Source: Limanda limanda (lineage: Eukaryota; Chordata; Actinopteri; Pleuronectiformes; Pleuronectidae). Taken from it: a stretch of 64,000 bases of DNA. The notes under the pieces were generated by a model. It did no database searches. It was not told the origin of the DNA and saw nothing but the letters and a program-made list of their open reading frames with translations. Below are positions 46,771-59,425 of the stretch, piece after piece. Where the stretch lies: positions 9,751,428 through 9,815,427 of the forward strand of contig NC_083658.1 of NCBI RefSeq assembly GCF_963576545.1. Reading direction: 5' to 3'. The stretch's first letter is position 1; the number at the start of each line of letters is the position of its first letter. The position numbers and the translations under genes were made by a program.

Positions 46771-49700
46771 CACCTCTAATGTGAGTTGCAGGAGTTACTA
46801 TGCCAACCGCCATGGTGGCAAGATGGTGCTATGGAAGCTTACATTCTCTAAATATGAGACCTAATCTGTGTGGCATCAATGGTAATATCTAATGGTGTCC
46901 CAGGCGGCCATTTTGCATAAAACATCAGCGATCACACAGAGAGAGAAATCCATTAGAGACACGGAGCAGTGACCCCAATCAACACGGAGTGAAACACGGT
47001 TTGAATTTTGACTAATGTGTCAGAATCATTGGGAGGAACAACAGTGGTGGATGAGGCAGCTCGGGAGAAAGCAGGTAACGTCCAATCATATTCTGTATGT
47101 GCTGACTGAGTAAGACAGATAAGTCCTCTCAGTGTCTCTGATGTGTTCGTCTGTGCTGTGTCCCTGCAGAGCTTCTAAAAAGCCCCTCTGAGCCGTTTCA
47201 TTTGAGATCAGTGCCTGGAGAGACGCTGGATCAATTAGAAAAAAACTATGAAATCTGTCATGGTCAGACTGAGCTGTTTAATGAACAAATACACGGATTT
47301 AAGAAGTGATGCAAAGCAATAGCGATGCATGAGAAGCTCAGTGGTTCTGTGTAGACAGGTTCAAGGACTGTTTTTGCCTTTTGCTATATTCAATACAAGG
47401 CCGCCCTCTTGGAAACAAAGATTTACACATGAGCTAAACCAATAGTCAGGTATAATAATTGAAAGCCTTTTAATGTTAAAGCTGACCAAACAAGCCCTAT
47501 TAGCTTGCCTGGTGAAATGTCAAAGCTGAAACACCACATGAACATATTCTGGAGTAGTACTACCCTGGCAGTTACAGGATCACTTTAGAGTGAAAAAGCT
47601 GGACCGTAAAATTTAACACATTTTTATATATTTAGTCAATTTCTAACAGCAAATATGTTGAAACATAATGTCTTACAGTTAGAATTCTATATTGACATAA
47701 AGAGGAAATATGACACACCGTTCTTTCATTACGGAATTGATTCAACTATTTTTCCATCTTGCATTCAAACGAGGTGTTTAAACTTAACTGTTGCAAAGCG
47801 ATGCCTCGCTTATCCAGTAAAATAAATATTAATAACAGTTTTTTATAAAGATCAGTGAGTGATTTGAAAAGAGGAGAGGAATCAACCTGGATACTGTTAA
47901 GGGGATAATCAGAGTTTTTCACCACACAAGCCAAGTGCACTTATGTGGAGAGCTTCAAAATAATCATTTTTTTGTGGAAACAATCAAACAATCATATTAC
48001 AGCATGTTATGCCACTGGCTATTTGACATACTGTGTAAAAAGTATTTACTCAGGTGAATATATGTCAAAGCCAGTGATGGAGGTAAATCTGAGCCATGAA
48101 CCATAACATTAAGCACTGAGCCAAAAACAACCAGCAGTAGATACTGCTCTCTGTACATAATTTACAGTGCACTGGGTTTTGTAAATGTATCTGCCACTTT
48201 TTATTATCCTCCCTGCTGTCATGGGCTCCGCTGCCATGTTTCCTGCCTCCTGGTAATTGCGGCATTAACATATTGTATGCCAGAATCCTTCTGCATATAC
48301 AATAAAGTCTCTAAGTCAGGCATGTCTATCAATGCCAAAATGAAATAATGCTCCATCACGCCTCTACCTTGTATCGAGCCCCCCTGGGGTTAGCGGAGAA
48401 ACAAAAGGCTCCATTTGTACTCCCATGGATTGGACAAATTACTTCTTGGTTCTGAGATCAAGGAAAGGAGAATTTCATAAAGCCACATCTTAGAGAAAAA
48501 GATTTTCCCCAAATCGTGTTCAAACCCCGAGCATTGTTTACAAACCTGTCAAAAAGGATTATGAAATTGAGCCTACGTGCACAGGGGCGGATTCAATTTA
48601 TTCCCATTCAGTCATTGGTATTTATACAAATATATAGTGGTCTCCTCCAAGTTCAGTAGGGAATTCCCCAGAGATGCATTGAAGACTCATGTAGATCCGA
48701 TCACTCAGACAACATTGGAAGGCCACATAACTCCCAGATCTCCCTTAGCTTATATGTCATCGGCCAAACTGTCCGCCTACTCAGCCAACCTCCTCGGACT
48801 CATGTGTGTATTTACAGTTTTTCCATAAACGATTGATTTTGTGACAGCAAGACCTCTTAGCCACAGACAAACGGACTAAAAATGGCATCATTTGCTCTTT
48901 TCAAATGACAACTGTGTTTGCACGTGGAGCAGGGAAGCTCTATGCTCTTCTGGGGACTCACTGTTAATAAGACATTTTCATATGACACCTTTTCAAAAAC
49001 CAACAGGTTTAGGTTGGCCTTTCGGAAATTCTGATATACCTCCCATAAATGCTATTGAAAGGACCAAATATTTAATAGAGAAAAAGGACACCACAACTCT
49101 TAAGCTGGGCATACACTGTGTGGCTCTGAAAATGTTGTAAACTTCCACCTCACACACGACGGGTGAATCATCTGAGATGTGAAGCCGAACCATGTGAAGT
49201 CGAAGAAAAGAAGTTCAAAGTTTTGTTCTAATAATGGGAGAAACATGCTGCCTTGAACATATGTTTGTCAAAAACCTCCAATATAGAGGAAGTGGCACAT
49301 GGGCATGCAGGTGGCTGGGAAGATGTGAGCATTTTGGTTTGGCTATTTTTGCAGAAGAAAGCAAACTACTGTATTGTAAATTGATCACGAGCTACACTGT
49401 GATTACTGGACTTTAAAAAGACCCCTTTATCTCCATCTATTTCTCTCTTGCTCTGCAATTGCTCCCCAGCCATAAACTACATTTCTACTATTGTGTTTTC
49501 CCATTTGGTTCAGAGGCAGTGAGGGAAACGGGCTGGATTTGGGAAATCAACTCTTGACTTGATGCCACGACTGAGCAAGAACCTGAAGGCAGCCGACCAA
49601 AGACCACAATGTCTGACATGTCAGAAATTCATTCGACAGAATGCAACGTGGTCCGGAGCACAGAGACTGGGGCGTAGAGTGTACAGCCTGCTTCCTGCGT

Positions 49701-51165
49701 ATGATTCCTAATTTTCTGAAAAGCGTTGAATAAGCCAGTAACTGTTGGGACAGTGGGAGCCGCGGTGTCCCTGTGTGTCTGACAGGCTTCACTCTGCCTG
49801 CTCTGTTTCACCTTGTCTACTGCGGTAAAAACATTCCGTCTGTCAGACTGATGCCGTCATATTTACACAAACAATAGATCTACCTGCTACAGCGCGGTGT
49901 GTCACATGTCAGCTCTGCCTTTCAGTGCAAATAGGATGAGATGGAGGGGCGGGTTCCAGCACTATCAAAATGTCATATATCATGTTATATATCATGTTGA
50001 GTATCAGAACAGATGATGGCTGGGTTTTGTGTGTGTGTGTGGAACAACCTCGATTTGTGCGACGCCATTGTAATACACTGACCTTGTAGGAAGAAAGAAA
50101 AATGTTTTGGTCACGCTGGATCTGTGTGTGTTGCTTTTCATTTAAGCATCCATGTTATTAGGTAAGAGCGTCAGACATGTATCTCATCTGCCTTGACCGG
50201 TTGGTTCAGCCTCCTGATAACCGATCTCCGACTTTCTCCTTCCTGGAAAGACATTCATGTTTTGGAAAAACGTGTACACAAGCTCATTCAAGTGCTTGTA
50301 CAATTGGCAATTCAGAAACGCTTGCTAAGGAGTATGCCTTCGCTTTAAAATGCTATAAAAGTGTATCTCTTGAAATATCATCACTCCATTCTGCTCAACA
50401 AAGGAAACCATAAGCAAAGTTCCATTAATCCCATAATGTGAGAATATAGGCAGGTATGAAATGAAAGATTTAGCATCATGTGTTGCAACCTTTAACTACT
50501 CAATTGCATAACTGAGTCATAATATTACTGACTTAATACAAGAGAACAGAGAAATATTATTTTTCAAAAGTCTGAAAGTTAAAAAGATTAGGTCTAGCCT
50601 ACTGAAGCACTAATTAGCCTGAAGGGAAGGTTTAGAGGACTGTGGGTATTGTCCTCTAACTCTCCTTGTGTATGCACAGTCATGAAGGACAGAAGGAAGG
50701 ATTACAGTAACCAAAAGCTCTTCTAATGTGCGTATGATTATGAAAAAAAAAGACTCTTTCACCACTGACCAAGAGGGAACTGAAAAGGCTCCATTCAGAT
50801 GTATTCAGTGATAGAATACGTATTAATACACAACACGTACAATGATTGTTATCAACTCGATATAAAAGGAGCTAGAGTAAAAACTCATCCCGACTTATAC
50901 AATTCTTACTGGTTCATGATACGAGTCGGATCCCACAAAACATCTCAAATGACAGTTAGAGTATATCTCCATGTGATATATTATACTCTCAATACAAAAC
51001 AGAAAAGGAGACGTACACAAATAGTCGTGCAAATTATGTGAAACGAATATAACCTGGGAGCAAACGGGTCTGTTCAATAATCCCGGGGAACATTATGGAA
51101 ATCCTTGGCCTATACCTTTCCCGTTTTATCAGTCTGTGCAGCGAGTCAGCTTTTGTCAAATGCCA

Positions 51166-51203
51166 AGAGGAGAGAGAGAGAGAGAGACAGAGAGAGAGAG
51201 AGA
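51166..51203. repeat. (AG)n microsatellite
   Basis: This is a GA run of about 38 bp with one interruption (ACAG). Confidence 0.95.
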
Positions 51204-51604
51204 CGTGGTGGATTGTACCCGCTGACATCCCACGTGAAACCCGAGGCGTTGTGCGAGGCCTGCTGAGGGCAACCAGCATCCACCCTCTGAATGGATCCCC
51301 CCCCGAGACGGTGCCCAAACATGTGAGGGCTTCAACTCATCCCTCATTATTGATATGTGCCGCCGAAGCCCTGCAGGGCCTTCTATTCACACCGCCCCTG
51401 TGATTCCTCACTGTCAGTTTTTCTTTATGTCTGCTATTTGCGTGATCCACTAGGGATGCAGAACCCTGAAGGGGAAAACACAAGGCGTCTCACTCGTCTT
51501 CTGCCACTTGAATATCACACGGTTTCTCTCCGTACGCCGGAGTAACAATGAGCACGGGATGATAACTTGGCAAGTAGAAGTTTGTCCACTGATTAAATTG
51601 ATTT

Positions 51605-51736
51605 AAGATTCAAGATTTGTATTGTCAAATGCACAGAGATAACAAGAAGCAGTCGCTGGCAATGAAATACTTGGGTCACAGGCTCTCTTTAAGCAATGCT
51701 CAGTAATTTCAACCAAAAAAAAAAAAAAAAAAAAAA
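51605..51736 (+). repeat. Short retroelement-like fragment ending in poly-A
   Basis: AGATTCAAGATTTGTATTGT and CAAATGCACAGAGATAACAA resemble a fish repeat module recalled from memory. They are followed by GGCAATGAAATACTTGGGTC and an A22 tract at 51715-51736. Confidence 0.45.
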
Positions 51737-53829
51737 TAGAAATAGTATAAAATAGAATATCCATAAAATAGAATAATATAGAATATCAAAAATGTTAAAT
51801 AGAAAATAAAATATATGTATCTAAATATATATCTTTACAGATGAAGAGAAAAATAAAACAACAGTAGTTCAATTTGTGCAGTAGTGTGGTAATTAAGGTG
51901 GGGTGGGGGTGGGTGTGGGGGGGCATTCGCTTTCACCATCGCTCATCGGCGATTGTCTGCGTTCGATGGGAGGGAAGGAAAAAAAACTTCCTCCGCAGCG
52001 CTTTTTGACAAGGCCCTAAAAATCAAAGCGGCGGGAACGATTACTAAAACATCAATAATAGTTTAAAGAGCACATTCCCCTCTCTAATTAGCATGCTGGT
52101 GTCATCTCCCCCCCCCCCTCCACTCTGTGGCCGTGCTCATACAGATCGTGTGGGGGCGGGTGGCTCTCTCTCTCTGCTAATGAGCGCACAAGGTTCCACG
52201 ATTAAAAACTCCAGATCCGTTCAGAGGCCCAGTCCTTACATAATTGTATATCATCGCAGCCCGTGGCTGATTAAAAACTGTGACCGTGGTAGTTAATGTG
52301 TCATTACCGAGCGCACAGTTGAACCATATGCTCCCGACTGTGACCTTGTTGACCAGTCAGGCTGTGCGGAGTATAAAGTTAATGTGGAATTTAATTAATG
52401 AAGGTTAAAGGGCAAATGTGCATATTCAGGCACTTGACCAAAGCTCAGAGACATTTTTCCGGTCTGAACACTGATTCATGCTCCCTGTCAGTGATGAGTG
52501 TAAGAAGTGTTTATTGACGCATGGCGAACGTGGGACATTGCTGCTGCCGACAGAGTTTCATATCCCGACTTGTGGGTTTAGACAAGAAAAGCACTTTAAG
52601 GTTAGAAGAACAATTGTCATTCTGTAAAACATTCATAAGGTAAAGGCTTTTATCTGCAAGTCACTCGGGAAATTCGGCAGTAATAACCGAGAGATGAGAG
52701 AGCCCACAACGTTGAGTCATGCTTTAGTTGCTGTAAGTGATCACATTTTACAACTTGGAAAATATGTTAAACACGTGTTTTAAGGCACATAAAAACTGCC
52801 CTGAAGAGTTTTCTTGTAAACACGGTTTCCTTTAACGCTCACTTTTTCCAATGGGTGTATCCCGGAGTACAAACAACAGTGTTAAATACATTTCCGTCCT
52901 CGTAAAGCTGGAATTTGAAACAGGCATTGCTAACATCCTTTTTCTCCACTGCCTGTGTCAGTGCATTGCTGCGTTTTGTGGTCCACTCGGCCTTCTGCAT
53001 GTTTGGATGTGGGACACGTTTACCTGTTTTTATATCAAGTGTTTTAAATTCTTTTATTCTGCTGTGCTCTAATTGTGTGTTTTCCTACTGCCCAAAGCAT
53101 GGATCCAGCGTTAGTACATGTTCGTCTCCCCTGAGCGATGTATCGGGGGAGCGGGCGATGGCGACATTGAGATGAGGGAATCCAGGAATAGCCAGTGTGG
53201 AGAAGGAATGGGGGGGCTGAGGAGAAAACAGTCGACACCCGGAAGGGACAAAAAGTTTCATCCACCGAAGACAATATCGGACTGGGATATTAGGTAATTA
53301 AACGGATCTGTTAGATGCAGTCATGTTTTTTTTATCTATTACCTTCAAAGTAAATATTTAAAATAGTCTTTTAGTTGGGGTTTTAACTTGGCTCACCTAT
53401 AATTAAAAATAAATAACCTGCTTAGCCGTTTAGCGTCCTAGGGCTCTTCATATCCCTGGTTTTTTGAATAGTTTTTCATTTACTTATATATATATTTCCA
53501 AATTTTTACTTTTTCTGTGTGTTAAACACCACCAGATTTGTATACCTTTTTGTCCCTGGAATAGAAACAATATTAGCATCACATCAATGTCGTGTGATGA
53601 CGTTTGTCTGCAGCACTGCTTGTGGTCTTAGACATCAGAGGTTACCTTTTAGATAAAGACTTACAGAATTAACCATAAAAGTGGAGAATTCAAACTCTTG
53701 CTTAATACTGGGTAGAAGGAGGCTTCAGAAGGCCTTACTCCCGTCTATATTAATCCGACAACCCCCTCTGCAGAGATGATCTAACTTCATTGCAGATCAG
53801 AGAGGAGAGTGCCCTCATTACAATCAAAA

Positions 53830-53851
53830 ACACACACACACACACACACAC
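53830..53851. repeat. (CA)n microsatellite
   Basis: This is an uninterrupted CA run of about 22 bp. Confidence 0.95.
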
Positions 53852-54384
53852 CTTCCTAATCAGAGAGCCCGGAGCTTTATCTTGCATCTGAAATCGGCAG
53901 CTCAACACCTCCTCAAAGAGATAGGCATCTAAAACACTCCTCCGCCGTCTGTTTAATCTGCAGCCGCCGCTCCCGTGGCTCATTACTCCCCCAGACTGGG
54001 TTTTAGCTGGGGGTACGAATGGAGGACGCCTTCATTTCCTCCCACACCTCACACCAGCCCCCCCGCAGTGCACGTCTCCACTCCCTCACTCAGCTAATGT
54101 CGGCACAAGACGTGTGCTTTTCGGAGACGTGTGTATCCACCGAGAGCCGCCGGTCCCGCTGCTGTTTTCGAGCAATTTACTGCTCTTAGACAATCTTGAG
54201 TATCAGCACCTGGGAGCCGGGCTTAAGTGCATCACTCAGGAGCAAGAGGATGGGAGCTGCAAATGGAAGCAGATGTTTCCATTTGCTCCTCTGTCACCCT
54301 CCACAATGCAGAGTTTAAATTAAAGAAAAATACTATTAACAACCTTTATACATCAACCTTAGCTTATATGAGTTAATATTAGAG

Positions 54385-54435
54385 AGATAGATACTTTATT
54401 CATCCCAGAAGGGAAATTAAAGTGTCCCAGCAGCA
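54385..54435 (-). repeat. LINE 3'-terminal tail
   Basis: AGAGATAGATACTTTATTCA and TCCCAGAAGGGAAATTAAAG are followed by TGTCCCAGCAGC. On the minus strand this is AATTTCCCTTCTGGGATgAATAAAGTATCTAtc, the standard ending of a fish LINE group. The element upstream of it is truncated. Confidence 0.7.
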
Positions 54436-55886
54436 ATTAAGAACATAAAACACAACACTCACACATACATAACCCCAAATATTGAGCAAATGCTATAAGC
54501 TTACATCTTTGAAAGTCTAATTTTCTCCATCCAATAGTCTTTTTGAAATCACTCACCAATCACTCTTTAGTGAATTCGCTATTTTGTTGAATATTTAGTG
54601 AAATTTCTTACACCTACAGTTGACTTAATGTATCCCTCAGAGCAACGTGAAAAGTAGTGTTCAACAGATGGTCACTAGCAATATATCCCATCATGCATTG
54701 CACACGCGGTGTTGACAGGAAAAAAAAATGGCGAGAGAGATGAGGAGAGAGGGGAGCACGTCCCAGCCTTCTATACATGAACAACATTATCAAACAGAGA
54801 CGTAAACATGAGCCCGTGTCTGTTCCTCTTAACCGTGATCACAGTCGTTATCCGTGAACTCAACCCGTCCTGTTGCCATGGCTACAAAGATCCCTTGACC
54901 TCAACTAAGTCCAAGTGTTCAGTTAATCCCAGAATTCCAATTAGACTTGAAAAGCATCTGCAAGGCTGAGTTGCTGACTGCGATCGGAAATCTCCAGGGG
55001 CCACAAAAGCTCTAGTGTCTCTGTGTCGGTTTGTTGTTGCTAATTTACTTGGAAATTAGTTTGATGGTTTAGAAGTAGGACATCGAATGGGACCTGCGTT
55101 ATTGCATAATCTTTTGGCCTTGCTGTGATTGATTACTGTCAAAATGTTCCATTATCATTGCTAGTTTGGATTTTGCTCACTCGCTACATTTCCCGAAACC
55201 ATCACAGACTACTTGCAGAGTGAGCGCGGTACTGAGTACTAATTGTTGTCTGGGTCTCGGTGCTCAGTATAATGCAGCTGCTGTCAGAAAGTGCTGAGTG
55301 GACGGTCCTGGATAAAAACAAAACGGGACCCATCTGCAAAGTTCTAACCCTTACTGGGATAATGTTGTCTTTAAAAGGAGAAGTGAATGGAGAAAGTCTG
55401 CTCATAACATAACACCATAAACACAGTTAGTATTATGCTTGCATAAAGACTGCAGGCTACCAGGAGGCACAAAAAAGAATGGTCAAAATCGTAGTTGCAG
55501 AGGTAAAGGTTCGACTGTGCTGATTTAACTATTCTCCTCCAGCTGCCACACCAGGGAACCACATCTGGGACAAAAGAACATTGTCCTGTTTGGCTTCACT
55601 GACAGGTGTGACATTTCCTAGGTTCTATTCTAAAAAGGTTCAGATCAAGGATGTGCTTTTTACTTCCCTCTAAAGAGGATGGGATCTTGGTCTCCTGGTC
55701 GATCAAGCTCGAAAAACGCTACCGTAGGTCCTACAGTTCAATACTGATGACAATAGCATCACCTTCTTTCCTCACATCTTTAAAATTCCACACCTCCAGC
55801 TGGTAACACAGCTTTCTGTTGGACATTTGGATTCTCCAATACCAAACTGGCATTAACCTGATGACATCACTGCAGTTATTTCTTCA

Positions 55887-55894
55887 GATGTGAC
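55887..55894. repeat. Left target-site duplication of hAT element 3
   Basis: GATGTGAC is identical to 56703-56710. Confidence 0.94.
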
Positions 55895-56702
55895 TAGGGA
55901 TGGGTATCGTTTGGTTTTTATCCGATACCGGTTCCTAACCGATACTTTTAAAACGATACCGGTTCCTAAACGGTGCCGGAACCGATACTTTTTTCAAAAA
56001 AGTGCACAAAACGATGCTTGACTAAGAAAGGCTTTTTTTATTGCCAAATATATTAACTGTTTAAAGTAGATTATAAATATAAATAAATACAAAACCCTTT
56101 TTAACTTAAAACTATGAATAACATACGAAATGTTAACAAAACTTTACACTATACTTAAATAAATAAAAATAAATACAAAACACACACTCTGACTCGTGAC
56201 TGACTTCGGTGCCTGAGCCAAATGAAGACTGAGGGTCGCTGTTCCATCACTCGGAGACCCCCTTCGTCCCCCTAAAATGCGGACGCTTTTATGAAACATG
56301 TCTCGGCGTGGTCTTCGTTCCTCCCGCCCCGAGCCTTTCCAAGCCGACCCGGAGCCCGCGGCGCACCGCCACGGAGGAAATGCGCCCGGCGGGGGGGGGG
56401 CAGCGCCGGGGAGAGGTCTCCCCCCCCCCACCTGAACGTGAGCCCTGACGCACGCGGGGCGCGGGCAGCGCGGGGACAAGAGTCTGTCCACCGGGAGCCC
56501 GTGGGAGCCCGGCGGGAGCCGCCGCTTCCCGTGAAGGAAGGAGCGGAAGTGTGAGGAGGCGGGACGAGCGGAGACCTCAGTCTGCAATTGGCTCAGGAAC
56601 CGAAATGAGGCACCGAAATCTCCGTTGCATTTCGGTCCGGGTAGGTACCGGTTGTATTGGAACCGGTTCCATATTGGAACCGGTTCTCGGTACCCAACCC
56701 TA
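55895..56702. mobile_element. hAT element 3, non-autonomous, GC-rich core
   Basis: This 808-bp element has ends TAGGGATGGGTATCG and inverted TAGGGTTGGGTACCG, with perfect 8-bp duplications (GATGTGAC). The ends share TAGGGATGGGnATCG with hAT element 2, so the two belong to related families. Subterminal DNA is filled with GATACCGGTTCC and AACCGGTTCC words on both sides. The left third is AT-rich; the core (56280-56560) is strikingly GC- and CpG-rich. No hAT transposase peptide is recognised on either strand. Confidence 0.93.
56280..56560. other. GC-rich, CpG-dense core of hAT element 3
   Basis: The core has dense CG dinucleotides with a G-run (about 56390-56400) and a C-run (about 56421-56429). 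It lies in otherwise AT-rich surroundings. Frames are open on both strands (56291-56554 plus, 56144-56587 minus), which is expected where stop codons are rare. The peptides are Pro/Arg/Gly-rich and match no family I know. Confidence 0.75.
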
Positions 56703-56710
56703 GATGTGAC
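56703..56710. repeat. Right target-site duplication of hAT element 3
   Basis: GATGTGAC is an exact copy of 55887-55894. Confidence 0.94.
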
Positions 56711-57034
56711 AGTACTTCTCCAGAAAACTCAAACGACATCATACCCCTTGTTTCACGGGACGAGTAGTGCTAATGATGATGAGTGGACTTCTATGTGTTG
56801 TTTCCCTCTAACATTGATCAGACAACCAGTCGAGTGTTGAGATTAGTGTTAATACGTCTCTACCTACTAATTATACAAAGCTCTGTTGTAAATCGTTTAT
56901 CTTATCAATGTCACACTTGGCATGTGGATTGATAATGGCTCAGGGAATTTTTGTGCAATTTGGACACGCAATATGTTCAATGTTAATACAAACTGTATAA
57001 ACAGGGGACCAGCGCTCTGTAATGGTTGCTGAGC

Positions 57035-57190
57035 TCAATTTAATTTGTATAATGACAAATCATAATATACATTATCTCAAGGTACTTTACATGTAAGGTC
57101 AAGATCTCTAACATTATAGAGAAACCCAACAGTTCCCACAATGAGCAAGCACTTCGGTGACTGTGGAGAGATAACAAACTCACTGATTAA
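57035..57190 (+). repeat. Dispersed fish repeat family B
   Basis: TCAATTTAATTTGTATAATG opens the copy. TATCTCAAGGTACTTTACAT, ATAGAGAAACCCAACAGTTC and CAATGAGCAAGCACTTCGGT follow. The central blocks match 20230-20300 closely. It is truncated before the GACCGGTTGG end seen in the other copy. Confidence 0.72.
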
Positions 57191-58744
57191 TACTTCCTGT
57201 TTGGCAATTTTATCATCCAAGTAAAAGCATGACATTTGTTTTGCTGCTGCAGTGCTTTAAATGGAGGTTAATTACAATTTTGAAAAGTTGTTACCTTGGG
57301 TCTAAAGATTATGTCACTTGCTTCACAGGTCTCTGAAACAGCCAGAAAAGCAATGTTAAGAAAATTATTGAAACTTGTATATAAACCATGAAACAGGAAC
57401 AAAGCAATTTCAGTTCCACAATATGAAAAACATAGACTAAAAACCTCACTGCGGATACACCAGGTAGGATGAATAATAAGTTATGTCTCACTTCACTCTG
57501 CACCATAGATTGAAAGTAAAAACATCTGCGCAGTTATAGTATATTGCAGAACTGCTTGAGGAGGACCTACTTATAATTCGGAAAAAGGCTCTGGAGCATT
57601 AATGCAGGCCAGGCAGAAAGCCCATTCCAAATAGCCATGTTTACAACGGGCACTGCACTAGTTTCAATTAATATGCAGTAAAACATGCTGCATCAGCCAG
57701 ATAAACCAGTCTAACCTGATGAGGGACATCATTTCAGGGTCAAACCCTTCCCTGCTCGGTGTCCTGGGATTCCATCAGACTCCAATGAAATCCCAGGAGG
57801 ACATTTAAAATTGAAGGCATCCCTCCTGAAAGTGTAAAAGCCTGTTTCACACCGCAATGCACAACACATAGGCACTCTGTCACTGGTGAGTTGTGCGGCT
57901 GGCAAGCAGCTGAAGTTCACACTTTATCACATTGTGCGACGCTGAACCCTTACACCACCGTTACACTTTACAGTAAGTTATACTTCATAACTCATAATGG
58001 AGACCCCTGGGAATATAAACACCCCCGAAAAGAGGAACTGGTTGCTTTGCCCCAGGAGGAAGTGTTATTACTTTTTGCTGAGTCATGAATAATGGATCAC
58101 GTTGCTGTATAATCCCTGGGTGATAACTACCCCCGATCAGCATGGAGGAAAGCGTTGGAAATAGAAGCCAGAAAACAAAAAAGAAGAAATTACCTCTTTT
58201 GCAGGATCGGATTCGCGATACAGCGGCAGCCCCGATTAACCTTCCTCAACCAGCTGTGACATAACCGTATGTACACACACACAACATCCATTTTGTTGTT
58301 TGCAAATCCATCCACCTTGACAAAGTGTGCTCTGCTATAGCGTCTACTCGAGATGAGGAGGATTGCTATAGCAACAGCGGCTCCGGGATGGTTTATGTTG
58401 GCTGCCCAATCTGCCTCCTATCTACTGCATAGATGGATATCGGTAACATCTCTTAGGTAAGTGATTGTGTTACAGTGGCGGACGGGACTAAAGCACATCT
58501 ATTTCGAGGCAAGGCTCTTTGGATTGTGTTAAGAGAGCTGAATAAGAAGCAGATTCCGAGGCGGCAGTTGCAGGACAGCTGCTCCCCCATTTGACCGCAG
58601 GCGGTACTACATGTCTCTGGCCTCCGCCTGCCCCCCCCTAAGAACTGCTTGCTGTCTCTGAGGACACACCTACGCATCAGATGTAATTCAGCATGCTCAC
58701 ACACACTGTGCACTGCATGCCCCCACAGAAACACTCAGAGAGAC

Positions 58745-58749
<5 letters not shown>

Positions 58750-58776
<27 letters not shown>
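58750..58776. repeat. (AC)n microsatellite
   Basis: This is an uninterrupted AC run of about 27 bp. Confidence 0.95.
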
Positions 58777-58784
<8 letters not shown>

Positions 58785-59369
58785 CTCACCCACACAGACA
58801 AATCTTCACATCTTACTCATGTCCACAACAATAGTTAAAAAAAGACATCACAATAAATAAAAGGGGGCCTTTCCTCCCCTTCTCTTTTGATTACTTACTA
58901 TTGTCTGAGCCTTCTTGAAGGACGAGGTATAGCAGCCATTCTCAGCAATCTGCTGGCTGAATAGATTTCGCCACAATGGTCTGCAGCTGTGTTTAAAAAG
59001 CTTTTGAATCCAAATGAATGTTGAGACGACACCCATAGAGCTGCGACACAGGAATTAAATGCATTCTAGCTGTCTTTCATTGTGTCCCGTCTTATTTACT
59101 GAAATCCACCGAGTGAAATTCTTCTCCTGAAACCCAGAGTCGTTTTCTGTACCATTTATGGTCAAAACGCTTACTTCCTTTCTTACACACAGTAGATGTC
59201 TCTGAAATATTGGTTGCCACCCTACAGGCTTTTTCCCACCAGAAGGCAATGTGACATGTGACAGCAGGGAAAGTGCAGACATGAATATTAAGACAAATAA
59301 TGGCTTGATTCCATTTGGCTACGTCAGTTTCCAGGTCCTGATAAATGCCACACAGTACGGCTCATTAGG

Positions 59370-59425
59370 ACGCGATAATTTCCCAAATTGGGTTCAATAA
59401 AGTGCATCCATCTATCTAATAATCC
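59370..59425 (+). repeat. LINE 3'-terminal tail
   Basis: GATAATTTCCCAAATTGGGT and TCAATAAAGTGCATCCATCT are followed by ATCTAATAATC. This is the plus-strand form of the ending seen at 33360 and 54385. No coding remnant lies upstream. Confidence 0.55.

Larger units (their letters stand above)
46776..55886. other. Gene-free interval
   Basis: It holds simple repeats (51166, 51715, 53830), a repeat start at 51605-51700 (AAGATTCAAGATTTGTATTG, GTCAAATGCACAG), and a LINE-type tail (54385-54435). A complex, possibly conserved stretch lies at 52010-52400. No gene is recognised; open frames here are short and run through composition-biased DNA. Confidence 0.6.

Noticed and set aside
56144..56587. 147-codon minus-strand frame in hAT element 3
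   Set aside because: It is a GC-rich stretch open on both strands, Pro/Arg-rich, with no transposase motif.
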